Of a stretch of 61,814 nucleotides of DNA, positions 39,692 through 51,043 are shown one piece after another. How positions within the stretch are numbered: the stretch's first letter is position 1; the number at the start of each line of letters is the position of its first letter. Under the pieces are notes generated by a model. That model saw only the letters and a list, made by a program, of their open reading frames with translations. It searched no databases and had not been told where the DNA came from. The position numbers and the translations under genes are program-made. The DNA comes from Nocardioides sp. PD653-B2. GTDB lineage: Bacteria; Actinomycetota; Actinomycetes; Propionibacteriales; Nocardioidaceae. The stretch is from assembly GCF_002117935.1 (NCBI RefSeq), contig NZ_BDJE01000035.1:1-61814 (forward strand), written 5' to 3'.

Positions 39692-39704
39692 GGACCTAGG
39701 GCCC
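39692..39704 (-). promoter_or_regulatory. DevR-type box before the usp pair
   Basis: GGACCTAGGGCCC (GGGCCCTAGGTCC on the coding strand) lies 59 bases upstream of the usp start at 39633, in the gap after the Acg-like gene. It matches the island consensus at the outer GGGCC and GGTCC halves. Confidence 0.5.
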
Positions 39705-39719
39705 ACCAGGGCCCGTGCG

Positions 39720-40685
39720 TCAGCGCAGGATGACGTCGTCGACCGGGCGGCGGGGCGTGCGCGGGAACTCGCTGCGGCCGATCTCCTGCCAGCCGATCCG
39801 GAGCAGGGCCTGGGGCACCACCCGACCCCCGAGGAGGTCGTGGTGCAGCACGGACCGAGTCTCCGCGACCTCGACCACCTGGCTCAGGGGGACGACCGAC
39901 AGCCCCTCGGTGGTCGCGCGCAGCCACAAGGCGCTGAGAGCCTCGCCCGTGCGCAGCCAGGCCGCCGGGTCGTCCGCGTCGGTGCTGAGCAGCAGCACCC
40001 CGTCGGTGCTCTGCATCGGCTCCTCCGGCTCGGCCGGGACCGGGTGGTCGAAGCGGGACGCTCGGAGCCGGCGACCGCAGCCCGAACGGACCGCGGACGA
40101 TGGGATCCCGTCGACCGGGCTGTGGTCGATCCAGCGCTGCTGCTCCGCCGTGAGCCGCGGGTCCGCGTCCTGGAGCGCCATCGCCCGGCTGACCAAGAGC
40201 TCGAGGCGCACCCGTGTGGCGACGTCGGTGACCGGGGTGACGTGGACGGCCCAGGTGGAGGCGGAGCCGGCCAGGGCGGTGAGCCGCTCCTCGGTCATCG
40301 GCCACGCCGTGAACCGGCGGCGGTCGGTGCTGCGTCGTTCCAGGGCGCGGAGCTCGGCCTCGGCGTGCGAGGACCGGCGGCGTGGCGTCAGCTCGAGCGA
40401 GGCCAGGTGGCGCGGGTTGCCCGCCACCGGCAGCCGGCGCACGTACGCCTGGAGGCCGAGGGCGCCCGCGGCGACCTGGGCGTGGTGGAGGGCGGCGCCG
40501 CAGCTGATCGTCAGGTTCCGGCCGTCGCGGTCGGCGACGACCAGCTGACGCGTGGGGTCGGCGTACAGGTCGAGCCGGCTTCCCGTCACCCGCCAGAGCC
40601 AGGGCTGCGTGTTGTGGACGCTCGGGGCGCGACAGGCGAGCTCGACGATCCGGCGCAGTGTCGCCGGCCCGGGCCTCGCGCTCAT
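39720..40685 (-). CDS. Acg-like putative nitroreductase
   Basis: This 321-residue protein of the Acg/Rv3131 group has two nitroreductase-like halves. The N-terminal signature LACRAPSVHNTQPWLWRV matches these proteins, as does RRSTDRRRFTAWPM near residue 95 and LSALWLRATTEGLSVVPLSQVVE near 235. Mycobacterial Acg binds and sequesters FMN and lies beside hspX in the DosR regulon, where a classical nitroreductase activity was not established. It is divergent from devR, with two boxes between. Function is inferred from family only. Confidence 0.88.
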   Translation of the reverse strand: MSARPGPATLRRIVELACRAPSVHNTQPWLWRVTGSRLDLYADPTRQLVVADRDGRNLTISCGAALHHAQVAAGALGLQAYVRRLPVAGNPRHLASLELTPRRRSSHAEAELRALERRSTDRRRFTAWPMTEERLTALAGSASTWAVHVTPVTDVATRVRLELLVSRAMALQDADPRLTAEQQRWIDHSPVDGIPSSAVRSGCGRRLRASRFDHPVPAEPEEPMQSTDGVLLLSTDADDPAAWLRTGEALSALWLRATTEGLSVVPLSQVVEVAETRSVLHHDLLGGRVVPQALLRIGWQEIGRSEFPRTPRRPVDDVILR

Positions 40686-40739
40686 GACCCCACCTCCTCG
40701 GGATGCATCAACGCTGCAGTGCCGGAGCGGTGGGCCGTA

Positions 40740-40812
40740 GGGCCAGAGGTCCCGAGACGGTCCCGATCAGGTCCCGGCCGGTCGCCGGTCGCGGTCGAGG
40801 GACCAAGGTCCC
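40740..40812. promoter_or_regulatory. two DevR-type boxes between the Acg-like gene and devR
   Basis: GGGCCAGAGGTCCC at 40740-40753 and the perfect palindrome GGGACCAAGGTCCC at 40799-40812 lie in the 184-base divergent region. The second is 58 bases before devR, suggesting autoregulation, and the first is 55 bases before the Acg-like gene. TAGATT at 40858-40863, 6 bases before the devR ATG, is the likely -10. Confidence 0.65.
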
Positions 40813-40869
40813 GCGAAGGCGGGTCCATCGGAGCCCGACGGACCGGCAGCGGCGCCCTAGATTGGGGTC

Positions 40870-41529
40870 ATGTCGGACGAACCCCGTGCCACCACGCGCA
40901 TCAAGGTCTACCTGCTCGACGACCACGAGATCGTGCGTCGAGGCATCAAGGAGCTCCTCGAGTCGGAGGGTGACATCGTGGTGATCGGCGAGTCCGGCCT
41001 GGCCGAGGAGGCCGCCCGGCGGATCCCGGCGCTCAAGCCCGACGTCGCGATCCTGGACGGGCGCCTGCCCGACGGCTCGGGGATCGACGTCTGCCGGGAG
41101 ATCCGCTCCGTGGACCCCGAGATCGCCGCGGTGATCCTCACGTCGTACGACGACGACGAGGCGCTGTTCTCGGCGATCATGGCCGGCGCCGCCGGCTACA
41201 TCCTCAAGCAGGTGCGGGGCACCGACTTCATCGACACGGTGCGCCGGGTCGCGGCCGGTCAGTCGATGCTCGACCCCGCCGTCACCGCCCAGGTCCTCGA
41301 ACGGCTGCGCAGCGGGCCGAAGACGGACCCGTCGTTGGAGCAGCTCACCGCGCAGGAGCTGCGGATCCTCGAGCTGATCGCCGACGGCATGACCAACCGG
41401 CAGATCGCGACGACGCTGTTCCTGGCCGAGAAGACCGTCAAGAACTACGTGTCCTCGATGCTGGCCAAGCTCGGTCTCGAGAGCAGGACCCAGGCGGCGA
41501 TCTTCGCCACCAAGCACCTGGACGCCTGA
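40870..41529 (+). CDS. devR: DevR/DosR-type NarL-family response regulator
   Basis: This 219-residue regulator has a receiver with D17-D18, phospho-Asp D63 (VAILDGRLPDGSG), T91 and K113. The LuxR-type helix-turn-helix reads LTAQELRILELIADGMTNRQIA, then LAEKTVKNYVSSMLAKLG. K188, K191 and N192 match the three residues that mycobacterial DevR uses to contact its DNA palindrome, so the binding site should be similar; GGGACC-AA-GGTCCC boxes are in fact abundant around it. It is the probable master regulator of the island. The kinase gene follows after one inverted gene. Confidence 0.93.
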   Translation: MSDEPRATTRIKVYLLDDHEIVRRGIKELLESEGDIVVIGESGLAEEAARRIPALKPDVAILDGRLPDGSGIDVCREIRSVDPEIAAVILTSYDDDEALFSAIMAGAAGYILKQVRGTDFIDTVRRVAAGQSMLDPAVTAQVLERLRSGPKTDPSLEQLTAQELRILELIADGMTNRQIATTLFLAEKTVKNYVSSMLAKLGLESRTQAAIFATKHLDA

Positions 41530-43866
<2,337 letters not shown>

Positions 43867-43869
43867 CGA

Positions 43870-44385
43870 TCAGATGAAGAGCAGCTGGGCGCCCTCGGTC
43901 TTCTCGATGAAGTCGGAGGCGCTGATGATCCCCTCCACACCCTCGTAGAGGTCGGCCTCGGTGAGGTGCTGCATGTCCGCGGACATGCGGCACGCCCACA
44001 GGTGACCGCCGGAGGCGATGATCTGCTCGAGGAAGTCCGGTACGTCGGGCACGTCGAGGTCCGCGATGGCCTTGCGCAGCTGGTGGGTGGCCAGGGCGGT
44101 CATGCCGGGCACGCCGCCGAGCCCCTGCGGCAGGTGGGTCGCCGGGTTGCCGAGCGGGGTGAACTTCAGGCTGTCCATGTGCCGGGGGTTGATCATGTCG
44201 AAGCCCCAGAACGTGAAGAAGAGGTGCACCTCGACGCCCTCCCCGAGGGCGGCGTTGGCCAGGACCAGGCCCGGGTAGGCCATGTCGAGGCTGCCCTTCG
44301 AGCAGATGATGGCGAGCTTGCGGCCCGTTTCCGCGGTCCCGAACGACGGCACCAGGGGGGTCTCGGGGGACAGGTCGGTGGTCAT
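43870..44385 (-). CDS. DsrE-like sulfurtransferase-family protein
   Basis: This 171-residue protein of the DsrE/DsrF-like family is of the longer DsrE2 type. It has an N-terminal strand with Cys (KLAIICSKGSLDMAYPGLVLANAA) and a second conserved Cys in HLWACRMSADMQHL near residue 127. DsrE-type proteins carry persulfide and pass it to TusE/DsrC partners. It is the last gene of a four-gene unit (flavodoxin, SQR-like, DsrC-like, DsrE-like), separated from the DsrC-like gene by 10 bases. ATG 44385 has a GAGGAGA site. Confidence 0.85.
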   Translation of the reverse strand: MTTDLSPETPLVPSFGTAETGRKLAIICSKGSLDMAYPGLVLANAALGEGVEVHLFFTFWGFDMINPRHMDSLKFTPLGNPATHLPQGLGGVPGMTALATHQLRKAIADLDVPDVPDFLEQIIASGGHLWACRMSADMQHLTEADLYEGVEGIISASDFIEKTEGAQLLFI

Positions 44386-44395
44386 GGTGGTCTCC

Positions 44396-44710
44396 TCACA
44401 CGCAGCCGCGGGGCTTCGGCAGCCCGGCGACGTACGCCATCTTCTTGGCGGGCTTGACGGGGAACAGCTCGAAGAGCCGCTTGACCGGGATCGACATCCC
44501 GGTGCTGACACGCCGCAGCGTCGGCGTCTCGCCGGTGCGTGCGTGCTCCGCGCGCAGGAATCTCAGGATCTCCCGGTGCTCGGTGTCGAGCACCACCCCG
44601 ATCTGCTCGGCGAGCGCGACGGCGACGTCGTCGTCCCACTCGCTCGGGTCGGTCAGGAAGCCCTCCTGGTCGACGGTCAGCACGTGGCCGCCGATGGTGG
44701 TCGTCGTCAT
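44396..44710 (-). CDS. TusE/DsrC-like sulfur carrier protein
   Basis: This 104-residue protein is of the DsrC/TusE family with the diagnostic C-terminal arm AGLPKPRGCV. The penultimate Cys, C103, is the persulfide-carrying residue. The second Cys that true DsrC has about 11 residues earlier is missing (A92/Y93), so it should act as a single-Cys, TusE-like carrier rather than forming a trisulfide. The ATG overlaps the upstream stop by one base (TGATG) and has a GAGGAGG site. GTG 44713 is a less likely start. Confidence 0.88.
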   Translation of the reverse strand: MTTTTIGGHVLTVDQEGFLTDPSEWDDDVAVALAEQIGVVLDTEHREILRFLRAEHARTGETPTLRRVSTGMSIPVKRLFELFPVKPAKKMAYVAGLPKPRGCV

Positions 44711-45966
44711 CACTCCTCCTCAGGGTCCGTGGGGTGCGGGGCGTGCTTGCCGGCCATGCTCATCGCCGCCGGCAACGGGAGAGGCCGGCCCGGCAGGAGG
44801 ACGTTCCAGTAGATCCACGGGAACGCCTGCTTCCCGAGGTGGTTGATGCGCGTCTCCTCGAGGAGCGTCATCGGTCCGAGGAACGGGAGCGGGAAGCGGC
44901 CGGGCAACGGCTCGACCTCGTAGTTGAAGTCGATGAGCAGCGCCTTGCCGTCGCCGCTCTCGACGAAGCAGTTGGCGTGCCCGTCGAACGCGTGGGTCAT
45001 CGGGCGTCCGGCGATGTGCTCGAGGAAGTTGTCGACGAAGACGTCGACGGCGAAGTGGGCGACCGACCCCGCCTTGGAGGTCGGGATGTCGCTGGCGTCG
45101 CCGATCGCGAAGATGTCGTCGTGGCCGCGGGCCAGGAACGTCTCCGGGTCGACCGGCACGTAGTTGAGGTCGTCACCCAGGCCGGACCGGGCCACGAAGT
45201 CCGCTCCCATGTTGAGCGGCACGGTCACCAGCAGGTCGAAGGGGATCGTGCGCCCGTCGTACGACACGAGGGCGGAGAGCTCGTCGTCGACGTGCTCCAC
45301 CACGAAGTCGGTCTCGACGTGGATCTTGCGCTCGTCGAGCAGGTGCCCCAGACGCTCGGCTGCGATCGGCCGGGTGAAGGCGCCCGAGAGCGGGGTGACG
45401 TAGGTGATCTCGACGGCGTCGCGCTGACCGCGTCCGCGGAACCACGCCTCGGCGAGGAACGTGAACTCGAGCGGCGCGACCGGGCACTTGATCGGCATCT
45501 CGGTGATGTGGACGACCAGCCGACCGCGGCCGAAGCGTCCGAGCGCCTCCCGGAGACGGGTGGCTCCCGCGAGCGTGTAGAACTCGTGGATGCTGTGTTG
45601 CCACAGCTCGCCGGTCAGGCCGGGCGTCGCGTCCGGGCGGGGCGACGTCCCGGTGGCGATGACGAGCTGCTCGTAGGCCAGCACGGTGCCGTCGGTGAGG
45701 CGCACCTCGCGACGCTCGGCGTCCACGACGTCGATCGTTCCGGTCACGAACCGCACGCCGTCGGCGATCTGGGCATGACGGGAGCGGGTGACGTCGGCCG
45801 GGTCCGCCGTGCCGAAGGGGACCTGGAGGTAGCCAGGCTGGTAGTGGTGCTCGTCGTCCTGGTCGACGACGGTGATGCACCAGAGGTCGGGCTCGAGGCG
45901 GCGACGGAGCTTGTTGGCGACCATGGTCCCGGCGGTCCCGCCGCCGAGGACGAGGAGCTCATGCAT
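44710..45966 (-). CDS. sulfide:quinone oxidoreductase-like FAD reductase
   Basis: This 418-residue pyridine-nucleotide-disulfide reductase-fold flavoprotein is of the SQR type: an N-terminal FAD motif LVLGGGTAGTMVANKL, YQLVIATGTSPR-type segment near residue 105, an internal Cys in MPIKCPVAPLEF near 160, and IFAIGDASDIPTSKAGSVAHF near 290. SQRs oxidise sulfide to polysulfide and pass electrons to quinone at the membrane surface. Two of the usual redox cysteines are not obvious, so it may be a relative with another acceptor. Coupled to the DsrC-like gene. Confidence 0.85.
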   Translation of the reverse strand: MHELLVLGGGTAGTMVANKLRRRLEPDLWCITVVDQDDEHHYQPGYLQVPFGTADPADVTRSRHAQIADGVRFVTGTIDVVDAERREVRLTDGTVLAYEQLVIATGTSPRPDATPGLTGELWQHSIHEFYTLAGATRLREALGRFGRGRLVVHITEMPIKCPVAPLEFTFLAEAWFRGRGQRDAVEITYVTPLSGAFTRPIAAERLGHLLDERKIHVETDFVVEHVDDELSALVSYDGRTIPFDLLVTVPLNMGADFVARSGLGDDLNYVPVDPETFLARGHDDIFAIGDASDIPTSKAGSVAHFAVDVFVDNFLEHIAGRPMTHAFDGHANCFVESGDGKALLIDFNYEVEPLPGRFPLPFLGPMTLLEETRINHLGKQAFPWIYWNVLLPGRPLPLPAAMSMAGKHAPHPTDPEEE

Positions 45967-45976
45967 GACGCACCCC

Positions 45977-46555
45977 TCAGCGGACCGGAGCAGGAGTGGG
46001 GTGGAGGCGCTGCCGCGCGGCGAGCGCGACGACCCGGCCCCAGGTGACGGCGTGGTGGAGCTCGCCGGTCACGAGCGGTCCCTTGAGGTCCTCCACCAGG
46101 AACGGGGTCGGGCGCGAGACCAGGTCGTAGCCGTGGCGGGTGAGCACATGGGCCGCGCGGGTGCCCGCGGCCTTGGGCAGCCGCCGCACCTTGGTGACCC
46201 GGGTGTCGAAGACCGCGGCGAGGCGGTCCGGCGCACCGGACGCCGCGCCCATCGCGGCGAGCCACTCGCGCACCCCGGTGGTGGCGACTTCAGGCTCTGC
46301 GCCCTGGCGCACCGCGTCGGCCCGGGTGGACGGACGACTCAGCGAGAATGCATGGGTCGGGGCACCCACGACGAGCAGGTCGAACTCCGACTCGTCGGCG
46401 GGTGCGGCGTCGCGCACGTCGGTGAGCGTCACCGCGACGCCCTCGATGCGGAGGCCCTCGGCCACGGCACGGGCCACCTGCTCGGTGCAGCCGAACATCG
46501 ACTCGTAGACCACGAGTGCCTGCAGTTCCTTCTCGGCGCTCACGTTGCCACTCAT
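45977..46555 (-). CDS. flavodoxin-domain protein
   Basis: This 192-residue protein has a flavodoxin fold: QALVVYESMFGCTEQVARAVAEGL holds the FMN phosphate loop near residues 15-25, and FDLLVVGAPTHAFSLSRP holds the second FMN loop near 70. The 40-residue C-terminal tail with HGYDLVSRPTPFLVEDLKGPLVTGEL is shared with other flavodoxin-like stress proteins. It should shuttle electrons. It is the first gene of the four-gene sulfur module, with a GGAGGA site, and shares a DevR-type box with the divergent usp gene at 46709. Confidence 0.83.
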   Translation of the reverse strand: MSGNVSAEKELQALVVYESMFGCTEQVARAVAEGLRIEGVAVTLTDVRDAAPADESEFDLLVVGAPTHAFSLSRPSTRADAVRQGAEPEVATTGVREWLAAMGAASGAPDRLAAVFDTRVTKVRRLPKAAGTRAAHVLTRHGYDLVSRPTPFLVEDLKGPLVTGELHHAVTWGRVVALAARQRLHPTPAPVR

Positions 46556-46634
46556 GTCGGTCCTCCTCGATCGTCCTCCCTCCACACTCCCGGGGAGTGG
46601 AGGTGGACGCACGGGTCGCCGGTCCGCGGTCGTG

Positions 46635-46648
46635 GTGACCAAGGTCCC
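46635..46648. promoter_or_regulatory. DevR-type box between the flavodoxin unit and a usp gene
   Basis: GTGACCAAGGTCCC is one base from the perfect palindrome before devR. It lies 61 bases before the usp ATG at 46709 and 80 bases before the flavodoxin start at 46555, in a 153-base divergent region, and could place the whole sulfur module under DevR. Confidence 0.55.
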
Positions 46649-46708
46649 TGTCGGTCGTACGGGGGCCGGGCGAGTCTGGAGACAGAAGCCCTGGCCGAGG
46701 AGGTCACC

Positions 46709-47617
46709 ATGCTCGAGACCACGCCCCGCAAGATCCTGGTCGGCGTCACCGGCGACGAGGACGTCCAGGCCGCGCTCGGGTTCGCAGCCGCCGAGGCGCG
46801 GCGACGGGGTGCCGGCGTCCACCTCGTGCACGTGCTCCACCCGGTCCTCATCTCACCCGACGGCGTCCCGCTCACCGTCGAGGAGCGCGCCGTACGCAAG
46901 TTCGGCCGCAAGGCGCTGGACCACGCGGCCCTGGCGCTCGAGCACGAGCTGGGTGAGGAGCTGCCGGTGAGCACCGAGCTCGCCCACGGTCCCGTCACCC
47001 GGGTCCTGGCCGACATCGCCCAGCACGCGGGACTCGTCGTCCTGCAGCACCAGCGGATGGGGCAGCGGGGCCTGGTGCCCACGCTGTCGACCACCAACCC
47101 GGTCGCGGCGCTCTCGCCGGTCCCGGTCGTGGCGGTCCCCGCGGGCTGGAGCGAGAGCTCCGATCGCCAGACGGTGACCGCCGCGGTCCACGAACCCGGC
47201 GGGTCCCACGAGATCGTCCGGGCGGCACTGGAGGAGGCGCACCTGCGCGGCGCGACGCTGCGCCTGCTGCACGCCTGGCACTACAGCGACGTCTACGACG
47301 ACCTGATCTTCGACGCCGAGGGTGTCGCTCGGCACGACGCCGAGCAGGTGCAGGCGATGACCGCCGACCTGGCTCCGTTGCTCGCCGAGTACCCCGACGT
47401 CGAGACCGAGGTCGTGGCCCGGCACGCCCGCGCCGGCCAGGCCCTCGTGGACGAGACGCAGCAGGTCGCCCTGCTCGTCGTCGGCCGCCACCGCCACGCG
47501 ATCCCGCTCGGACCCCACCTCGGCTCCGTCGTGCGCGCAGTCCTGCGTCTCGGCACGTGCCCGGTCATGGTGGTCGATCCCGTACCGCCGTCCACCACCA
47601 CCATCGAGGAGGCATGA
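46709..47617 (+). CDS. tandem universal stress protein
   Basis: This 302-residue protein has two Usp domains. The first (RKILVGVTGDEDVQAALGFAA) has a poorly conserved nucleotide loop (VVLQHQRMGQRGLVPTLSTT), and the second has VVGRHRHAIPLGPHLGSVVRAV. ATG 46709 follows a GAGGAGG site. It is the first gene of a three-gene unit with a second usp and a P-type ATPase, the same order as the ctpF / usp neighbourhood in mycobacterial DosR regulons. Confidence 0.88.
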   Translation: MLETTPRKILVGVTGDEDVQAALGFAAAEARRRGAGVHLVHVLHPVLISPDGVPLTVEERAVRKFGRKALDHAALALEHELGEELPVSTELAHGPVTRVLADIAQHAGLVVLQHQRMGQRGLVPTLSTTNPVAALSPVPVVAVPAGWSESSDRQTVTAAVHEPGGSHEIVRAALEEAHLRGATLRLLHAWHYSDVYDDLIFDAEGVARHDAEQVQAMTADLAPLLAEYPDVETEVVARHARAGQALVDETQQVALLVVGRHRHAIPLGPHLGSVVRAVLRLGTCPVMVVDPVPPSTTTIEEA

Positions 47618-47618
47618 C

Positions 47619-48542
47619 ATGAGCGCCAGCACCGGTCCCGTCGTCATCGGGGTCAACGGTTCACCCACGGACGAGAGCGCCCTGCGCCTCGGTGTCAGCG
47701 AGGCGCGACGTCTCGGCGTCGAGGTCTCCCTGGCGCACGTCGTCCCCGACTACGTCGCGATCTCCCCGATGATGCCGGTCACGCCCAACGACTTCGCCGA
47801 GATCGGGGGTGAGGTCCTGCGCGGCGCCCTGAAGGAGCTCCGGGAGATCCACCCCGAGCTCGAGGCCGGCAGCCAGCTGCTGCGCGGCCCCCGGGCCAAG
47901 CGCCTCGCCGAGGCGGCCGAGGGAGCGGCCCTCCTCGTCGTCGGCCGCGACGACCGCCCCCTGCTGGAGCGGCTGGTGCTCGGCAACACCGCGACGGGTG
48001 TGGCCGCGACCGCGAGCTGCCCCGTGCTCTCCGTGCCCGCAGGCTGGCGCCCGGAGCCCGCCCGCGGCGTCGTCCTCGTCGGCGTGAAGTCGCCGACCCA
48101 CGCGACCGAGCTGCTGGGTGACGCGTTCGCCGTGGCTGCGGCGCGCGGCGCCCGGCTCGTCGTGCTGCACGCCTGGAAGCTGCCCAGCGGCTACGACGAC
48201 ATCATCGAGGCCCGCGTCGACCTCGACGACTGGAGCCGACGGGCCACCGACGAGATGGACCTCCTGACCGAGGAGTGGCGTCGGACCTATTCCGACGTCG
48301 AGGTCGAGACGAGGATCGTCCACGGTCGCCCGGTGACCGCGCTGGTCGAGGCGTCCGCGGACGCCGACGTGCTCGTCATCGTGCGTCGCTCCCACGGCAT
48401 CCCCGCGGCCGTCCACCTCGGCGGCACGGCCCGCGCGCTACTGCGCACGGCCCAGTGCCCCGTCCGGGTGGTGCCGCCGAAGGTCGTCGTGGACGCCGTC
48501 CCGGGTCTCGTGCTCGAGCAGGCCGGATCGCTGAGCAAATGA
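47619..48542 (+). CDS. tandem universal stress protein
   Basis: This 307-residue double Usp protein starts VVIGVNGSPTDESALRLGVSEA. The first loop is VVGRDDRPLLERLVLGNTATG, and the second is LVIVRRSHGIPAAVHLGGTARA. It begins 2 bases after the previous stop, with its ribosome site inside the previous gene (GAGGAGG), and its stop overlaps the ATPase start (ATGA). Translation of the three genes is therefore coupled. Confidence 0.9.
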   Translation: MSASTGPVVIGVNGSPTDESALRLGVSEARRLGVEVSLAHVVPDYVAISPMMPVTPNDFAEIGGEVLRGALKELREIHPELEAGSQLLRGPRAKRLAEAAEGAALLVVGRDDRPLLERLVLGNTATGVAATASCPVLSVPAGWRPEPARGVVLVGVKSPTHATELLGDAFAVAAARGARLVVLHAWKLPSGYDDIIEARVDLDDWSRRATDEMDLLTEEWRRTYSDVEVETRIVHGRPVTALVEASADADVLVIVRRSHGIPAAVHLGGTARALLRTAQCPVRVVPPKVVVDAVPGLVLEQAGSLSK

Positions 48543-51034
48543 CTGCGGGCCCCGCCGATCCGGCGGGGCTGAGCAGCGCCGACGCGGAATCCCGGCTGCG
48601 CGAGTTCGGCCCCAACCTGCCTCCCCGGGCTCGCCCGCGCAGCTTCGTCAGCCGCGTCGTGGGCCAGCTGCGGGACCCGACGATCCTGCTGCTGATCGCC
48701 GCGGCCGTCGTCGTCACGGTGCTGGGTGACGTCACCGACGCGGGCATCATCGCCGCGGTCGTGGTCCTCAACACCGCGATCGGGGTGGTCCAGGAAATGC
48801 GGGCCGCCACCGCGCTGGCCGCGCTCGACGAGCTGTCCGCGCCGCAGGCGACCGTCCGTCGAGACGGTCGCCTGGTCCGGGTGTCCGGAGCCGACGTCGT
48901 CCCCGGCGACCTGCTTCGCCTGGAGGCGGGGGACATCGTCGCGGCCGACGGCGAGCTCACGGCGGCGGCCGGGCTGCAGGTCGACGAGTCGGCGATGACA
49001 GGGGAGTCGGTGCCGGTGGGGCGCGGCATCGGTGAGCCGGTCCTGGGCGGCACCGTCGTCACCCGCGGCCGCGGCGGCGCGGTCGTGACCCGGACCGGCG
49101 CCGACAGCGGCCTGGGCCGGATCGCGACCAGTCTCCTGGCCACGGGCATCCGGCCCACGCCACTCCAGGTGCGGCTGGCGCGCCTCTCGCGCCAGCTGGT
49201 GGTCCTCACCCTGGCGCTGGCGGCCCTGGTCCTCGGGCTGGGGCTGCTGCGCGGAGAGCCGCTCGACGACATGGTGATCCTCGCCGTGAGCCTGGCCGTG
49301 GCGGCGATCCCCGAGTCCCTGCCGGCCGTCGTGTCGATCGCCCTCGCCCTGGGCGCCTACCGGATGGCTCGCCACTCGGCGCTGGTCCGCCGGCTGCCGG
49401 CGGTCGAGACCCTCGGTTCGGTCACCGTCCTGGCCTCCGACAAGACCGGCACGCTGACCGAGGGACGGATGGTGGTCCAGGAGCTCTGGACCCCGGACGG
49501 CTCCTGGCTCGTGACCGGGCGCGGGTACGGCGCGGACGGCGAGCTGCTCGGGACGGCCGACCCGGCCACCCTGGACCTGATGATGCGGGACCTGGTGCTC
49601 TGCAACGACGCGCGCATCGACGGGCCGCAGGCCGGTGAGTGGGCGGTCATCGGCGACCCGATGGAGGCCTCGCTCCTCGTCGCGGCCACGAAGCACGACG
49701 GCTCGGTGCTCGGGTCCCGGGGGGCGTGGCCCCGGGTGGACGAGGTCCCGTTCGACAGCGGCACCAAGCAGATGACGACGGTGCACCGGGGCGCGGACTC
49801 CTGGCTGGTGGTCTGCAAGGGAGCACCGGAGGCCGTGCTCGACCGGCTCGCCGACCCGTCCGGCGCGGACGAGGCCCGGCGGATAGCCGGGGAGCTGGCG
49901 GCGCGCGGCTTCCGGGTCCTGGCGGTCGCGGACGCGTCGTACGACGTCAGCCCGGGCGCCGGTGAGCTCAACAGCGGCCTGGTGCTGCGCGGGCTGGCGG
50001 CGCTGTCCGATCCCGCCCGCGAGACCGCCCGCGAGGTCGTCGAGGCCTGTCGCGCCGCGGGCATCCGGACCGTGATGATCACCGGCGACCACCCGGCGAC
50101 CGCGCGCGCGATCGCGGAGGAGCTGACGATCACCCGGGAGGGACCCGAGGTCGCCGACGGCGACCAGGTGCGCCGGGGCGAGCACCTCGACCGGGTCGAC
50201 CGGATCGGGGTGTACGCCCGGACCCAGCCCGAGAACAAGGTCGACATCGTGGCCGCGTGGCAGCGCCGGGGTGACGTGGTCGCCATGACGGGGGACGGGG
50301 TCAACGACGCGCCGGCGCTGCGCCGCGCCGACATCGGGATCGCCATGGGGGAGCGTGGCACCGAGGTCGCGCGACAGGCCGCGGACCTGGTGCTCGCCGA
50401 CGACGACCTGCGCACCGTGGTCGTCGCGGTGGGTGAGGGCCGGCGCATCTACGCCAACATCCGCCGGTTCCTGCGCTACGGGCTGTCCGGAGGTCTCGCC
50501 GAGGTGCTGGTCCTCGTGGTCGGACCGTTCGTCGGGATGGCGCTGCCGCTGGGCCCGGCCCAGATCCTGTGGATCAACATGGTCACCCACGGCCTGCCCG
50601 GTGTCGCCTTCGGAGGCGAGCCGATGGACCCCGACGACATGCGCCGGCCGTCGCCGCCGCCGGAGCGGTCCGTCCTCGGCCGGGGCCTGGTGACCCAGAT
50701 CCTCGCCACCGGCGCTCTCATCGCTGCGGTGGCCGTCGTCGCGGGACTCACCTGCCCGGACGCGGACGCGGTGCAGACCTGGGTGTTCCTGAGCCTGGGG
50801 CTGGCCCAGCTCGGCGTGGCGCTCGCGCTGCGCGCGCCGCGGTCCGGGCCGGCGTGGAGGTCGCGCGGCCTCGAGGGGGCGGTCGTCCTGGCCGGTCTGT
50901 TCCAGGTCGCGGCCGTCGTGTGGTCGCCCCTGCAGCGGCTCCTGGGCACGGTGGCGATCTCGCCCGTGCATGCGGCCGCGCTGCTGGCGTTGAGCGCGAT
51001 CCCGGGTGTCGCCCTGGCCCTGCGGCGGAGATGA
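48539..51034 (+). CDS. P-type ATPase, P2 calcium/magnesium-type
   Basis: This 831-residue cation pump has the actuator TGES near residue 154, phospho-Asp D301 in ASDKTGTLTEGRM, and the hinge MTGDGVNDAPALRRADIGIAMG near 590. The IPESLPAVVSIALALGAYRMARH segment in helix 4 is typical of type II (Ca/Na/Mg-like) pumps rather than heavy-metal pumps, and no N-terminal metal-binding CxxC is present. It is similar in type to mycobacterial CtpF, a DosR-regulated pump. The transported ion is not determined. The N-terminus is rather short, with about 45 residues before the first helix. Confidence 0.92.
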   Translation: MTAGPADPAGLSSADAESRLREFGPNLPPRARPRSFVSRVVGQLRDPTILLLIAAAVVVTVLGDVTDAGIIAAVVVLNTAIGVVQEMRAATALAALDELSAPQATVRRDGRLVRVSGADVVPGDLLRLEAGDIVAADGELTAAAGLQVDESAMTGESVPVGRGIGEPVLGGTVVTRGRGGAVVTRTGADSGLGRIATSLLATGIRPTPLQVRLARLSRQLVVLTLALAALVLGLGLLRGEPLDDMVILAVSLAVAAIPESLPAVVSIALALGAYRMARHSALVRRLPAVETLGSVTVLASDKTGTLTEGRMVVQELWTPDGSWLVTGRGYGADGELLGTADPATLDLMMRDLVLCNDARIDGPQAGEWAVIGDPMEASLLVAATKHDGSVLGSRGAWPRVDEVPFDSGTKQMTTVHRGADSWLVVCKGAPEAVLDRLADPSGADEARRIAGELAARGFRVLAVADASYDVSPGAGELNSGLVLRGLAALSDPARETAREVVEACRAAGIRTVMITGDHPATARAIAEELTITREGPEVADGDQVRRGEHLDRVDRIGVYARTQPENKVDIVAAWQRRGDVVAMTGDGVNDAPALRRADIGIAMGERGTEVARQAADLVLADDDLRTVVVAVGEGRRIYANIRRFLRYGLSGGLAEVLVLVVGPFVGMALPLGPAQILWINMVTHGLPGVAFGGEPMDPDDMRRPSPPPERSVLGRGLVTQILATGALIAAVAVVAGLTCPDADAVQTWVFLSLGLAQLGVALALRAPRSGPAWRSRGLEGAVVLAGLFQVAAVVWSPLQRLLGTVAISPVHAAALLALSAIPGVALALRRR

Positions 51035-51043
51035 CCCGCTCGG

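Noticed and set aside
48287..50971. 894-codon open frame on the minus strand opposite the P-type ATPase
   Set aside because: It is the shadow of a gene with intact DKTGT and GDGVND motifs.
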